Origin: Neisseria animalis
GTDB taxonomy: Bacteria; Pseudomonadota; Gammaproteobacteria; Burkholderiales; Neisseriaceae
DNA length: 64,000 nucleotides
Assembly (NCBI RefSeq): GCF_900636515.1
Contig: NZ_LR134287.1
Location: 310,001-374,000 of the forward strand
Direction: 5' to 3'
Shown one piece after another: positions 36,861-44,697 of this stretch (position 1 is the first letter of the stretch; each line of letters begins with the position of its first letter). The translations under genes were made by a program, and so were the position numbers. The notes beneath the pieces were generated by a model, which was not told the DNA's origin, made no database searches, and worked only from the letters and a program-made list of their open reading frames with translations.

Positions 36861-38012
36861 TTATTTATTGTCGGGGTGGGATTCCAGCGGGCTGGACAAC
36901 GGCAGCTCCGGCATGGTGCGCGCAGACTCGGGAACAGAGCCGGACAAGGTGTTCAGGAATGCAACAATATTATCCACTTCTTCCTGCGGCAAGTCTTTGC
37001 CAAGCTGAGCCTGACCCATGATTTTCACTACTTTGTCCAATTCCCAAACGCTGCCGTTGTGGAAATACGGATAAGTTTTGGCGACATTACGCAATCCCGG
37101 AACGCGGAAGAAAAATTCGTCTGCCTTGTTGCCGGTAACATCGGCACGGCCTTTGTCTTTGTTCGGGGCTTCGATAAACTTCCAATAAGGGCCTTGAACC
37201 AAACCGAATTTCTGGAATGACGAGCCGCCCAAGTTGATACCGGTATGGCAGGCAATACAGCCGTTGTCCATAAATGAGCGCACACCTTTGCGTTCTTTTT
37301 CGGTTAAAGCACCGATATTGCCTTTCAGATACTCGTCCCACTTGCTCGGAGTAAGCAGCGTGCGCTCAAAAGCGCCGATGGCAGTGGTGATGTTTTCAAA
37401 CGATACCAAACCGTCATCAGGGAACGCCGCTTTAAATGCGGCTTGGTATTCGGGAATATTGGCGATTTTGGCGACAACGGCTTCCTTGCTTTCATTAGCC
37501 ATTTCGACAGGATTCAGCAGCGGACCGCCGGCCTGCTCCTCAACATCTGCCGCACGTCCGTCCCAAAACTGCATATCCAAAGTGGCCGCGTTCAACACCG
37601 TCGGAGAGTTGCGCCCGCCGAAAGCACCCTTATGCCCTTGGCTGGTCGGCATATTGTCCACGCCGGCCGAAGCGAGGTTGTGGCAGGAGTTGCAGCTGAC
37701 GGTATTGCCTTTCGACAAGCGCGGCTCGTACCACAGTTGTTGGCCGAGTTTGATTTGCTCTGCGCTGAACGGTCGGATTTTCTGCATTTCTTCTGCGCTC
37801 GGCAGCGGTTTGAACACTCCTTGTGCGCGTTGGAGCAAATCCAAATCCTCGGCAGAAGCCCCGCTGTTGTCTGCCGTTTGTACGGCGGAAGCCTCAACGG
37901 CATTTGCAGACGGCATATCCGCCGCTTTGTCGGCAACTTGCTCGCCGCAAGCAGACAAAACCGTTAAAACAGCCAGCGAAAGGGCGGCGGTACGGAATAA
38001 TTGGCGTTTCAT
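36861..38012 (-). CDS. ccp: Di-haem cytochrome c peroxidase, lipoprotein type
   Basis: This enzyme reduces hydrogen peroxide in the periplasm with electrons from c-type cytochromes. The 383-residue precursor has a lipoprotein signal (LAVLTVLSACG, Cys 22), a low-complexity linker rich in Ala/Ser, and two haem-attachment motifs, CNSCH (about 107) and CIACH (about 251). MauG/CcpA-type signatures are also present (FGGRNSPTVLNAA, KTYPYFHNGSVW). The lipid anchor matches the gonococcal enzyme. An imperfect FNR-like site lies about 130 bp upstream. Its 3' end is duplicated next door. Confidence 0.94.
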   Translation of the reverse strand: MKRQLFRTAALSLAVLTVLSACGEQVADKAADMPSANAVEASAVQTADNSGASAEDLDLLQRAQGVFKPLPSAEEMQKIRPFSAEQIKLGQQLWYEPRLSKGNTVSCNSCHNLASAGVDNMPTSQGHKGAFGGRNSPTVLNAATLDMQFWDGRAADVEEQAGGPLLNPVEMANESKEAVVAKIANIPEYQAAFKAAFPDDGLVSFENITTAIGAFERTLLTPSKWDEYLKGNIGALTEKERKGVRSFMDNGCIACHTGINLGGSSFQKFGLVQGPYWKFIEAPNKDKGRADVTGNKADEFFFRVPGLRNVAKTYPYFHNGSVWELDKVVKIMGQAQLGKDLPQEEVDNIVAFLNTLSGSVPESARTMPELPLSSPLESHPDNK

Positions 38013-38277
38013 GATTCAGTTCCTTTTCCATCAATATGAGACGTAAACGAAGGTAAACCGCTATATTTGATGCCCGAAGCGTCAGCCCGCCCGGGTTGTT
38101 CTGATGAATGTAAAGTGTACGCAGAAGGGCGCATGACTTTTTTGCGGCAAATCAAGGAAAACTTTGCTATAGTTTTACTTAATTTAATCCATAGTTCGAG
38201 TAAACCGCAGTCGGCTGCTTGCACCGCAAAGCGGTTTGTTTTAAAGTTGGAAAAATCGACTGATCAGAAAGCAGAGC

Positions 38278-39267
38278 ATGAAAATAACAGTAATGGGCGC
38301 CGGCTCTTGGGGTACGGCGTTGGCAATCCATTTTGCACAACACGGCAACGAAGTTGCTTTGTGGGCGCGGAATGCGGAACATATCCATACCCTGCAAAAC
38401 GAACGTGAAAATAAAAAAGCACTGGCAGGGTTTCCCTTTCCGGAAAACCTTACGCCCCACACCGACTTGGCAGAAGCATTGAAAGACAGCGGGCTGGTGT
38501 TGGTGGTTACTTCCGTTGCCGGTCTGCGCAGCAGTTGCGAATTGCTGAAAGCCCACAATGCAGGGGATTTGCCCGTATTGGCCGCATGTAAAGGCTTCGA
38601 GCAGGATACCGGCTTGCTGACTTTCCAAGTTGTCAAAGAAGTTTTGCCGGAAAACAAAAAAATCGGCGTATTGTCCGGCCCCAGCTTCGCGCAGGAATTG
38701 GCGCAGCAGCTTCCTTGTGCCGTGGTACTCGCTTCCGAAAATACCGAATGGATTGAAGGGCTGGTAGGACAGCTCAACAGCAATGTCATGCGACTGTACG
38801 GCAGCAGCGACGTTATCGGCGTAGCAGTCGGCGGCGCAGTAAAAAACGTTATGGCGATTGTCACCGGACTTTCAGACGGTCTCGAATACGGCCTGAATGC
38901 CCGCGCCGCCTTGGTTACGCGCGGATTGGCCGAGATTACGCGCCTTGCCACCGCAATGGGCGCGCAGCCTAAAACCATGATGGGCTTGGCAGGCATGGGC
39001 GACCTGATTCTTACCTGCACCGGTGCACTTTCGCGCAACCGCCGTGTTGGATTGGGCTTGGCAGAAGGCAAAGAGCTGTATGAAGTCCTCAAAGAAATCG
39101 GCCACGTTTCCGAAGGTGTCAGCACCATCGAAGAAGTGTTCAACACCGCCTGCAAATACCAAATCGATATGCCGATTACCCAAACCCTGCTTCAGCTTAT
39201 CCGCAAAGAAATGACCCCGCAGCAAGTTGTGGAACGCCTGATGGAGCGCAGCGCGCGTTTTGAATAA
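38278..39267 (+). CDS. gpsA: Glycerol-3-phosphate dehydrogenase [NAD(P)+]
   Basis: GpsA reduces dihydroxyacetone phosphate to sn-glycerol-3-phosphate for phospholipid synthesis. The 329-residue product has the dinucleotide-binding motif MGAGSWGTALA at residues 6-16, KGFEQDTGLLTFQVV, LSGPSFAQELAQ (about 137), the catalytic lysine in GGAVKNVMAIVTGLSDG and the C-terminal GLAGMGDLILTCTG. Normal length. It is followed by a DUS pair and the zapA operon. Confidence 0.96.
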   Translation: MKITVMGAGSWGTALAIHFAQHGNEVALWARNAEHIHTLQNERENKKALAGFPFPENLTPHTDLAEALKDSGLVLVVTSVAGLRSSCELLKAHNAGDLPVLAACKGFEQDTGLLTFQVVKEVLPENKKIGVLSGPSFAQELAQQLPCAVVLASENTEWIEGLVGQLNSNVMRLYGSSDVIGVAVGGAVKNVMAIVTGLSDGLEYGLNARAALVTRGLAEITRLATAMGAQPKTMMGLAGMGDLILTCTGALSRNRRVGLGLAEGKELYEVLKEIGHVSEGVSTIEEVFNTACKYQIDMPITQTLLQLIRKEMTPQQVVERLMERSARFE

Positions 39268-39271
39268 CCCC

Positions 39272-39310
39272 AAGCCGTCTGCAAATCCCATCGAATTTGC
39301 AGACGGCCTA
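39272..39310 (+). terminator. DUS-pair terminator after gpsA
   Basis: AAGCCGTCTGCAAAT and ATTTGCAGACGGCCT pair around a short loop, but without a strong T run. Confidence 0.6.
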
Positions 39311-39368
39311 ATTGAAACATTCAGGCGGTATTCCTGCCTGTCCACTAACCCGAACCGGCGATTCACAC

Positions 39369-39692
39369 ATGAACCAATCCCTAGAAAAACTCGAAATCAG
39401 CGTTTACCAGTTGGCGCAGAAATTTGAAACCATACTTGGCGAAAACCGCCGCCTGCAAGAAGAAATCAGCCGCCTGAAACTCGAGCAGGAACAAAGCAAG
39501 CGCGAACACGAAGCCGCAGTAGACGAACTGAGCGAAGCCCTGCTTGTCCAAGTGAGCAAACTCAAAGAAGACCTGCAAAGCAAAATCGACGTATTGACCG
39601 AAGAAAAAGAGCAATACCGCAACGCCTTGGCGCAGAGTGCCGAAAAAGTCCGCCACCTGCTTTCCCGCCTGCCGCAAGAAGAAACCTATTGA
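39369..39692 (+). CDS. Coiled-coil protein upstream of zapA (ZapB-like)
   Basis: A 107-residue protein that is almost entirely heptad coiled coil (LEKLEISVYQLAQKFETIL, then ENRRLQEEISRLKLEQEQSK and onward to LLSRLPQEETY). It belongs by position and build to the small family encoded before zapA in beta- and gammaproteobacteria. It is probably a division-associated ZapB-type partner, but this is inferred. It ends 13 bp before zapA, with GGAG between, so they are co-transcribed. The ATG at 39369 was chosen because the upstream open part is DUS-derived. Confidence 0.75.
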   Translation: MNQSLEKLEISVYQLAQKFETILGENRRLQEEISRLKLEQEQSKREHEAAVDELSEALLVQVSKLKEDLQSKIDVLTEEKEQYRNALAQSAEKVRHLLSRLPQEETY

Positions 39693-39705
39693 TAAAGGAG
39701 CATAC

Positions 39706-40005
39706 ATGAGCATCGAACAAGTCCAAATCGACATCATGAATGTCAACTTTACCGTCAACACCCCGAGCGAAGAAAAAGACACCCTGCTTCAAGCCGTGGA
39801 AATGCTGAACAAAAAAAGCGAAGCCATCAAAGAAAGCGGCCGCATTGTCGGCAGCGACAAAATCCTGATTATGGCCGCGCTCAACGTCGTACACGACCTG
39901 CTCAAAACCACCTTCAAAGACGATTTGGCAATCGGAGAATTTGAGCGTAAAATATCAGACATGACCCAAGCGTGCGACAAAGCCCTGTCCCGCTTGGAGC
40001 AGTAA
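39706..40005 (+). CDS. zapA: Cell division protein ZapA
   Basis: ZapA bundles FtsZ filaments at the division site. The 99-residue product starts MSIEQVQIDIMNVNFTVNTPSEE, has the ZapA globular head (LLQAVEMLNKKSEAIKES) and the C-terminal coiled coil (IGEFERKISDMTQACDKALSRL). AAAGGAG precedes the ATG at 39706. It follows the coiled-coil gene and is followed directly by the 6S RNA gene, the arrangement conserved in proteobacteria. Confidence 0.92.
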   Translation: MSIEQVQIDIMNVNFTVNTPSEEKDTLLQAVEMLNKKSEAIKESGRIVGSDKILIMAALNVVHDLLKTTFKDDLAIGEFERKISDMTQACDKALSRLEQ

Positions 40006-40013
40006 GTTCCCTT

Positions 40014-40193
40014 TTTCCCTGCGGTGTGCGTGAAGGCATACAATTCCTTTGAACCAATAAGTTCGCTTAAGGTTGCCGGGAGCAGTAGTGGGCGCGATTG
40101 TCTGTTTACAGACGAACCCGAAACTACCCGAGGCGACCGCCTTGTCAGCAAGGTTCAAGCGGATTACGCCCGAGCGGCATCAGCGGGGATTCC
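40014..40193 (+). ncRNA. ssrS: 6S RNA
   Basis: 6S RNA binds the sigma-70 holoenzyme and lowers transcription in stationary phase. The region directly after zapA has no open frame and can fold as a long imperfect hairpin. The ends CCCTGC (40017) and GCGGGG (40183) pair. The central part CTTTGAACC...AAGGTTGCCGGG and the downstream AAGGTTCAAGCGGATTACG resemble proteobacterial 6S RNA. The length of about 180 bases fits, and a terminator follows at once. The ends are approximate. Confidence 0.8.
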
Positions 40194-40198
40194 CATAC

Positions 40199-40225
40199 AA
40201 GCCATACTCCCCAAGAGTATGGCTT
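40199..40225 (+). terminator. Terminator after ssrS
   Basis: AAGCCATACTC and GAGTATGGCTT pair around CCCAA. Confidence 0.75.
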
Positions 40226-40325
40226 CAATATTTCAGACGGCACAGCGTGCCGCCGGAATATTGCCAAGCCAACACAGATGAATTACACTCTGCAACACCA
40301 AACCAGTACGCATGGAGCAAAAAAG

Positions 40326-41102
40326 ATGCATCACAATACCAGCATTTGGGAACAAAAATGGGTAATCGGCAACTGGAAAATGAACGGCCGTCTGCAAAAC
40401 AACAACGCCCTTATGCACCGCTTCCGCATACTTCCCTCCGCCGACCGCGTACTCATCGGCTTGGCAGCCCCCACCGTTTACCTGCTGCAACTGCACAACG
40501 CCATGCAGATAGTGCTCAATAACCGCATTCTCACCTGCGCCCAAGACGTCAGCCGCTTCCCCAACAACGGCGCCTACACAGGCGAAGTATCCGCAGAAAT
40601 GCTGGCCGACATCGGCACAGACATCGTACTCATCGGCCATTCCGAGCGCAGCCTGTATTTTGGCGAAAAAAACGAAATCCAACGCCGTAAAATGGAAAAC
40701 GTCCTGAATGTCGGCCTCATTCCGCTGCTGTGCGTCGGCGAAAGCCTCGAAGAGCGCGAAGCAGGCAAAGAACAAGAAGTCATCGCCCATCAGCTTACCG
40801 TTTTACAAGGATTGGATACCAAAGAAATCGCCGTAGCCTACGAACCGGTATGGGCGATTGGCACAGGAAAAGTCGCCACCGTACAGCAAATTGCGGAAAT
40901 GCACGCATTTATTTACCAACAAATCTTGTCATTGTGCGGAGACGATGTTAAAATCCGCATTCTTTACGGCGGAAGTGTCAAAGCAGAAAACGCCGCAGAT
41001 ATTTTTGCCGTACCGCATGTAGATGGCGCATTGGTCGGCGGCGCGTCATTATCCTATGACTCCTTTACCGCCATCATTAATGCAGCACAAGCCGCCAAGT
41101 AA
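40326..41102 (+). CDS. tpiA: Triosephosphate isomerase
   Basis: TpiA interconverts glyceraldehyde-3-phosphate and dihydroxyacetone phosphate. The 258-residue product has the N-terminal lysine motif VIGNWKMNG, the catalytic histidine in [10 protein letters not shown], the catalytic glutamate and hinge of loop 6 in [14 protein letters not shown], and the phosphate-binding [13 protein letters not shown] and [10 protein letters not shown]. The ATG at 40326 follows a GGAG. A DUS near the 5' end is translated as GRLQN. secG follows after 5 bp, as in other Neisseria. Confidence 0.96.
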   Translation: MHHNTSIWEQKWVIGNWKMNGRLQNNNALMHRFRILPSADRVLIGLAAPTVYLLQLHNAMQIVLNNRILTCAQDVSRFPNNGAYTGEVSAEMLADIGTDIVLIGHSERSLYFGEKNEIQRRKMENVLNVGLIPLLCVGESLEEREAGKEQEVIAHQLTVLQGLDTKEIAVAYEPVWAIGTGKVATVQQIAEMHAFIYQQILSLCGDDVKIRILYGGSVKAENAADIFAVPHVDGALVGGASLSYDSFTAIINAAQAAK

Positions 41103-41107
41103 AGAAT

Positions 41108-41455
41108 ATGGAAGCCTTTAAAACCATTATTTGGATATTCAACATCATGTCCGCATTAGCCGTTATCGTGCTGGTATTGTTGCAGCACGGCAAAGGTGCG
41201 GACGCAGGCGCTACTTTCGGTTCCGGCAGCGGCAGCGCACAAGGCGTATTCGGCTCCGGCGGCAACGCCAACTTCCTGAGCCGCTCTACCGCCATCGCAG
41301 CAACCGTATTTTTCGCCACCTGCATGGCAATGGTGTATATCCACTCCAATACTACACGTCACGGATTGGATTTCAGCAACGTACAACAAAGCAAACCGGC
41401 AAACACCCAAAGCGCGCCGGCCAGCACACAACCTGCCGCCCCGGTGCAGCAGTAA
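41108..41455 (+). CDS. secG: Preprotein translocase subunit SecG
   Basis: SecG is the small auxiliary subunit of the SecYEG channel. The 115-residue product has two membrane helices (IIWIFNIMSALAVIVLVLL and STAIAATVFFATCMAMVYI) joined by the conserved glycine-rich loop (QHGKGADAGATFGSGSGSAQ...FGSGGNANFLSR). The C-terminal tail is a Ser/Ala/Gln/Pro-rich extension. It lies 5 bp after tpiA and 15 bp before tRNA-Leu, the tpiA-secG-leu order common in bacteria. Confidence 0.95.
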   Translation: MEAFKTIIWIFNIMSALAVIVLVLLQHGKGADAGATFGSGSGSAQGVFGSGGNANFLSRSTAIAATVFFATCMAMVYIHSNTTRHGLDFSNVQQSKPANTQSAPASTQPAAPVQQ

Positions 41456-41470
41456 ACAAAACAGATTAAA

Positions 41471-41556
41471 GCCGACATGGTGGAATTGGTAGACACGCTA
41501 TCTTGAGGGGGTAGTGGCCATAGGCTGTGCGAGTTCGAGTCTCGCTGTCGGCACCA
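41471..41556 (+). tRNA. tRNA-Leu (anticodon GAG)
   Basis: A class II tRNA with a long variable arm. Acceptor arms GCCGACA and TGTCGGC, anticodon stem CTATC/GGTAG with loop TTGAGGG, T-loop GTTCGAGTC, and encoded CCA. Confidence 0.93.
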
Positions 41557-41560
41557 AATA

Positions 41561-41592
41561 AAAAAAGCCCGCTGGAAACAGCGGGTTTTTTT
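41561..41592 (+). terminator. Terminator after tRNA-Leu
   Basis: AAAAAAGCCCGCTG and CAGCGGGTTTTTTT pair around GAAA. Confidence 0.85.
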
Positions 41593-41616
41593 ACATCTCA
41601 TACCATCAACCCAATC

Positions 41617-41723
41617 TATAGTCATTTAAAATAAGAATGATACAGCGTTGCTTTGCCTTGCCGTACTATGTGTACTGTCTGCGGCTTCGCAGCCTTGTCT
41701 CATTCTTATTTTATTCGACTATA
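41617..41723. repeat. Correia-type repeat (CREE), copy 8
   Basis: A 107-bp element, TATAGTCATTTAAAATAAG ... TTCGACTATA. It marks the left edge of the toxin-antitoxin patch. One core base differs (TTCGCAGCCTTG). Confidence 0.9.
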
Positions 41724-41913
41724 AAACGGATAAAACTTTGCTCCGGATTAGATTTTTTGCGCCACCGCCCGAAACTCCCATCGACTTACCGATACAACGG
41801 CAACCGACAATCAAACACCGCCCCCGTGCCGGTATCTTTCGCTTGCGTACACTTGCCGCACACACTAAATTGTCATAACATCGATACATAAATCCAAAAG
41901 AGGAGGTGTCATC

Positions 41914-42171
41914 ATGCAAACTTTCAGCAGCCGCGAATTTAACCAACGCACCAGCCAAGCCCAAAAAGCCGCACACACCGCACCCGTATTCATTACCAAT
42001 CGGGGCAAACCCGATTTGGTATTGCTCAGCCATACCGAATATTTGCGGCTGACGGGTAAAAAGCAAACCGCCTTGGACGTATTGAACAGCATAGAATCAG
42101 ACGCAGCCGATATAGAATTGGAAATCCCCCCGCGAAGCCCGGCACAACGTCGAACCGTGGAGTTCGAATAA
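41914..42171 (+). CDS. Antitoxin, Phd/YefM family
   Basis: An 85-residue antitoxin. The N-terminal DNA-binding part MQTFSSREFNQRTSQAQKAA and the PVFITNRGKPDLVLLSHTEY core are typical of Phd/YefM. The C-terminal tail (SDAADIELEIPPRSPAQRR) would wrap the toxin. AGGAGG precedes the ATG. Its TAA overlaps the next ATG by one base (TAATG), the standard coupling of a type II toxin-antitoxin operon. Confidence 0.9.
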   Translation: MQTFSSREFNQRTSQAQKAAHTAPVFITNRGKPDLVLLSHTEYLRLTGKKQTALDVLNSIESDAADIELEIPPRSPAQRRTVEFE

Positions 42172-42590
42172 TGTACCTGCTGGATACCAACATCATTAGT
42201 GAAATGCGGAAGGTCAAACGCGGCAAAGCAGACAAAAACTTTACCGCTTGGCTGGAAAATACCGACAGCCGTCTTTTTTACACCAGTACAGTAGTTGTCA
42301 TGGAGTTGGAAAGAGGCGTTTTAGGCATGGAGCGCAAAGACAAAGCACAAGGCACAATATTGCGGAAATGGTTGGCGGAAATCAAAGAAAAAATGTTTTC
42401 CAACCGCGTCCTGCCGATAGACGAAAGCACCGCCGAGATATGCGTCGCGCTGCATATTTCCGACAAAAGCCCCGAAAACGACTCATGGATAGCCGCCACC
42501 GCCAAGCAGCACCGCCTGATACTGGTTACACGCAACACCGCTGATTTCAAGCGCACCGGCGCGAAGCTGTTTAATCCCTTTACCGAGTAG
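42171..42590 (+). CDS. PIN-domain ribonuclease toxin (VapC/FitB-like)
   Basis: A 139-residue PIN-domain protein. The acidic metal-binding residues are visible: Asp 5 in MYLLDTNIISEM, Glu 46 in VVVMELERGV, Asp near 103 in KSPENDSWIAATA, and Asp near 124 in VTRNTADFKRTG. The length and pattern match VapC/FitB toxins, which cut tRNA or other RNA. It is coupled by a one-base overlap to a Phd-type antitoxin, rather than the ribbon-helix-helix FitA found in gonococci. Confidence 0.92.
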   Translation: MYLLDTNIISEMRKVKRGKADKNFTAWLENTDSRLFYTSTVVVMELERGVLGMERKDKAQGTILRKWLAEIKEKMFSNRVLPIDESTAEICVALHISDKSPENDSWIAATAKQHRLILVTRNTADFKRTGAKLFNPFTE

Positions 42591-42665
42591 GAGAAACCGT
42601 AGTCCGAACCCGACACAAAGGCCGTCTGCAAAGGCCGTCTGCAAAACCCGGCGCAACCACCATCA

Positions 42666-42696
42666 AACACCGCCGTTTGCCGGCGGTGTTTTTTTA
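42666..42696 (+). terminator. Terminator after the Phd/PIN pair
   Basis: AACACCGCCG and CGGCGGTGTT pair around TTTGC and are followed by a T run. Two head-to-tail DUS copies lie just before it (42621-42645). Confidence 0.85.
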
Positions 42697-42764
42697 TTGC
42701 ATTGACAACAGCTCCCGCATACGCAGGAAACAGCAGAATAGACAAAGCAGGGAATACCGGGTAT

Positions 42765-42783
42765 ATTAACCGAAAAGGTTAAT
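42765..42783. promoter_or_regulatory. Predicted MqsA operator
   Basis: ATTAACCGAAAAGGTTAAT is a perfect 7-5-7 inverted repeat ending 11 bp before the mqsR ATG. It contains AACC-N5-GGTT, one base away from the AACCT-N3-AGGTT site bound by MqsA in E. coli. Confidence 0.7.
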
Positions 42784-42794
42784 TAATCCCCATT

Positions 42795-43091
42795 ATGGAA
42801 AAACGAATACCACATACCAAGCTGGCCAAAGTCAAAGCCCTGTTAAAGAGCGGCAAAGTGAGAACCACCCAAACCGCCTTAATCGGAGCAGTACAAATGG
42901 GTTTTGATTATGATTCCATGCTTGCAGTCGTTCACAACCTAACCCCCGCCGATTTTTACAAAAGCATGACAACACACGCAAATCACACCATTTGGCAAGA
43001 CGTTTACAGACCCGATACCGATTTAGGCCGCGTATATCTCAAATTAACCGTGATTGATGATGCATTGATTGTATCATTCAAGGAGTTGTAA
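42795..43091 (+). CDS. mqsR: mRNA interferase toxin MqsR
   Basis: MqsR is a RelE-fold ribonuclease that cuts mRNA at GCU-type sites. The 98-residue product begins MEKRIPHTKLAKVKALLKSG and has the family core (TALIGAVQMGFDYDSMLAVVHNLTPADFYKSMTTH). It also has the active-site end DVYRPDTDLGRVYLKLTV...VSFKEL. The toxin comes before the antitoxin, the reversed order typical of mqsRA; mqsA follows after 2 bp. Confidence 0.93.
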   Translation: MEKRIPHTKLAKVKALLKSGKVRTTQTALIGAVQMGFDYDSMLAVVHNLTPADFYKSMTTHANHTIWQDVYRPDTDLGRVYLKLTVIDDALIVSFKEL

Positions 43092-43093
43092 CC

Positions 43094-43492
43094 ATGAAAT
43101 GTCCCGTTTGCAACCAAGCCGAATTAATCCGCGACACTCGTGATATGCCTTACACCTACAAAGGGCAAGACACCGTAATCCCCGCCGTTACCGCCGATTA
43201 TTGCCCCGCCTGCAACGAAGTCGTAACAGATGAAGCAGAAAGCCGCCGCATCATGGCGGCAATGCAGGCATTCAACAAACAAATAAACTCCGCAACTGCC
43301 GACCCGGCCTATATTCAGAGCGTGAGAAAGAAACTGCAGCTGGACCAGCGCCAAGCAGCAGAAATCTTCGGTGGTGGCGTTAACGCCTTTTCACGTTACG
43401 AAACAGGCAAAGCAACCCCGCCGCTGGCATTGTTGCAACTGTTCAAGATTTTAGACAAACACCCCGCCTTATTGTCGGAAATCCGACCATAA
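43094..43492 (+). CDS. mqsA: Antitoxin MqsA
   Basis: A 132-residue antitoxin. The N-terminal zinc domain shows CPVC (residues 3-6) and CPAC (about 37-40). The C-terminal XRE helix-turn-helix is LQLDQRQAAEIFGGGVNAFSRYETGKATPP. This matches MqsA in length and layout. It would neutralise MqsR and repress the operon through the palindrome upstream of mqsR. Confidence 0.95.
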   Translation: MKCPVCNQAELIRDTRDMPYTYKGQDTVIPAVTADYCPACNEVVTDEAESRRIMAAMQAFNKQINSATADPAYIQSVRKKLQLDQRQAAEIFGGGVNAFSRYETGKATPPLALLQLFKILDKHPALLSEIRP

Positions 43493-43637
43493 GAGCAGCC
43501 CGATTGAGCAACCACAAAGGCCGCCCGTTAAGCACGCATACAGCAAACCAACATACAGCCGCCGCCGTTATGCCGGCGATAACAGACGAACAAATCGACA
43601 CAGCCGTCAAGCAACAAGCATTAACGGAGATACAGCC

Positions 43638-43949
43638 ATGAAATACAAAAGCGACATCATGGAAGTCGTGCATAGCATGATGGAAGACGCGCACAAAGTC
43701 GGGCTATTGAGCGACAGCAAAATGAAAGAGATGGATCGCCTTTGCCTGACCAAAATCACCCCCCTAACCCCCGCCGACATCAAAGCCATCAGAGAACGCG
43801 AATTGCTGACCCAAGCCGCATTTGCCATACATCTCAACATCAGCAAAAACCAAGTTTCCGATTGGGAGCGCGGCGTGAAAAAGCCCAGCGGTACAGCCTT
43901 GAAGCTGCTTACGCTGGTTAAAAACAAAGGCATAGAAGCCATCGCCTAG
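43638..43949 (+). CDS. Orphan HigA/XRE-type antitoxin-like regulator
   Basis: A 103-residue protein with an XRE helix-turn-helix at about 55-85 (LLTQAAFAIHLNISKNQVSDWERGVKKPSG), typical of HigA2/NadS-type antitoxins. These are normally preceded by a RelE/HigB toxin, but the 145 bp between mqsA and this gene have no toxin frame. It may be an orphan antitoxin whose toxin was lost, or a free regulator. GGAG lies before the ATG. Confidence 0.8.
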   Translation: MKYKSDIMEVVHSMMEDAHKVGLLSDSKMKEMDRLCLTKITPLTPADIKAIRERELLTQAAFAIHLNISKNQVSDWERGVKKPSGTALKLLTLVKNKGIEAIA

Positions 43950-43956
43950 CCAAACG

Positions 43957-44000
43957 AAAAAAGGCCGTCTGCAAAACCGCCATATGCAGACGGCCTTTTT
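43957..44000 (+). terminator. DUS-pair terminator after the HigA-like gene
   Basis: AAAAAAGGCCGTCTGCAAAA and TGCAGACGGCCTTTTT pair and abut CREE copy 9. Confidence 0.8.
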
Positions 44001-44106
44001 ATAGTCATTTAAAATAAGAATGATACAGCGTTGCTTTGCCTTGCCGTACTATGTGTACTGTCTGCGGCTTCGCTGCCTTGTCTCATTCTTATTTTATTCG
44101 ACTATA
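44000..44106. repeat. Correia-type repeat (CREE), copy 9
   Basis: A 107-bp element in the same orientation as copy 8, closing the toxin-antitoxin patch on the right. Confidence 0.9.
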
Positions 44107-44658
44107 AAGCCGTCTGCAAATTGCCCCACATATCGGTTAAGCAACTTCTGCCGTTTCTCCGCGCTTGGGTGGGGAAATCTCTACTATTAAGCTGTGATTG
44201 AATTAAAAATCCCTGTTATTGCGCCGTGCTTGGGTAAAAACTTCCGCAACTGCTCCGCATTTTTTTAGAAAACCGCCGTTGTGGAAATTGCTTTGCGCCT
44301 TGTGGCAGGGGCGGATAAAGTGCGGTGCAATAAGCGGCGGGAAATAGTCGGCAGGCAAGGTGCAGGGCGGGATTATCCGTTGAAACTGCCTGCATATCGA
44401 TAAAGGCCGTCTGCAAATTGTTCCGTTATCCGTATCCAAGCAAGCAAAGCCTTGCGGTCGCCCTGTGTTTGAGTAAAAAAACTCCCGCAAACCGCCCCCA
44501 CATCTCGACAAACCCCATCTGCAAAAGGGTGCAAAATATGCAGACGGCCTAAATTGATTATTCAAAAAAATTCAAATTAAATAAGCAAAAAATCCGTCTG
44601 AAAAATCCTGTAAAAACCCCTTAGCCAACCATTCCCAAATTTAACTCAAAATAACTCG

Positions 44659-44669
44659 CCCCCCCCCCC
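44659..44669. repeat. Poly-C tract (11 C)
   Basis: An uninterrupted run of eleven C residues, 11 bp upstream of the -24 element of the sigma-54 promoter. Tracts of this length are the usual phase-variation switches of Neisseria. Confidence 0.85.
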
Positions 44670-44680
44670 GAGAAAAGATA

Positions 44681-44697
44681 TTGGCACAAAACTTGCT
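44681..44697 (+). promoter_or_regulatory. Sigma-54 (-24/-12) promoter
   Basis: TTGGCAC-AAAAC-TTGCT matches the sigma-54 consensus with the required GG-N10-GC spacing. It points toward the adhesin gene, whose ATG is about 340 bp downstream. An intact rpoN is in the same window. Confidence 0.75.

Noticed and set aside
38142-38155. FNR-like site TTGCGGCAAATCAA upstream of ccp
   Set aside because: Only one half-site is good (ATCAA), the other has two mismatches, and no matching -10 box is placed correctly, so it is too weak to list as a site.
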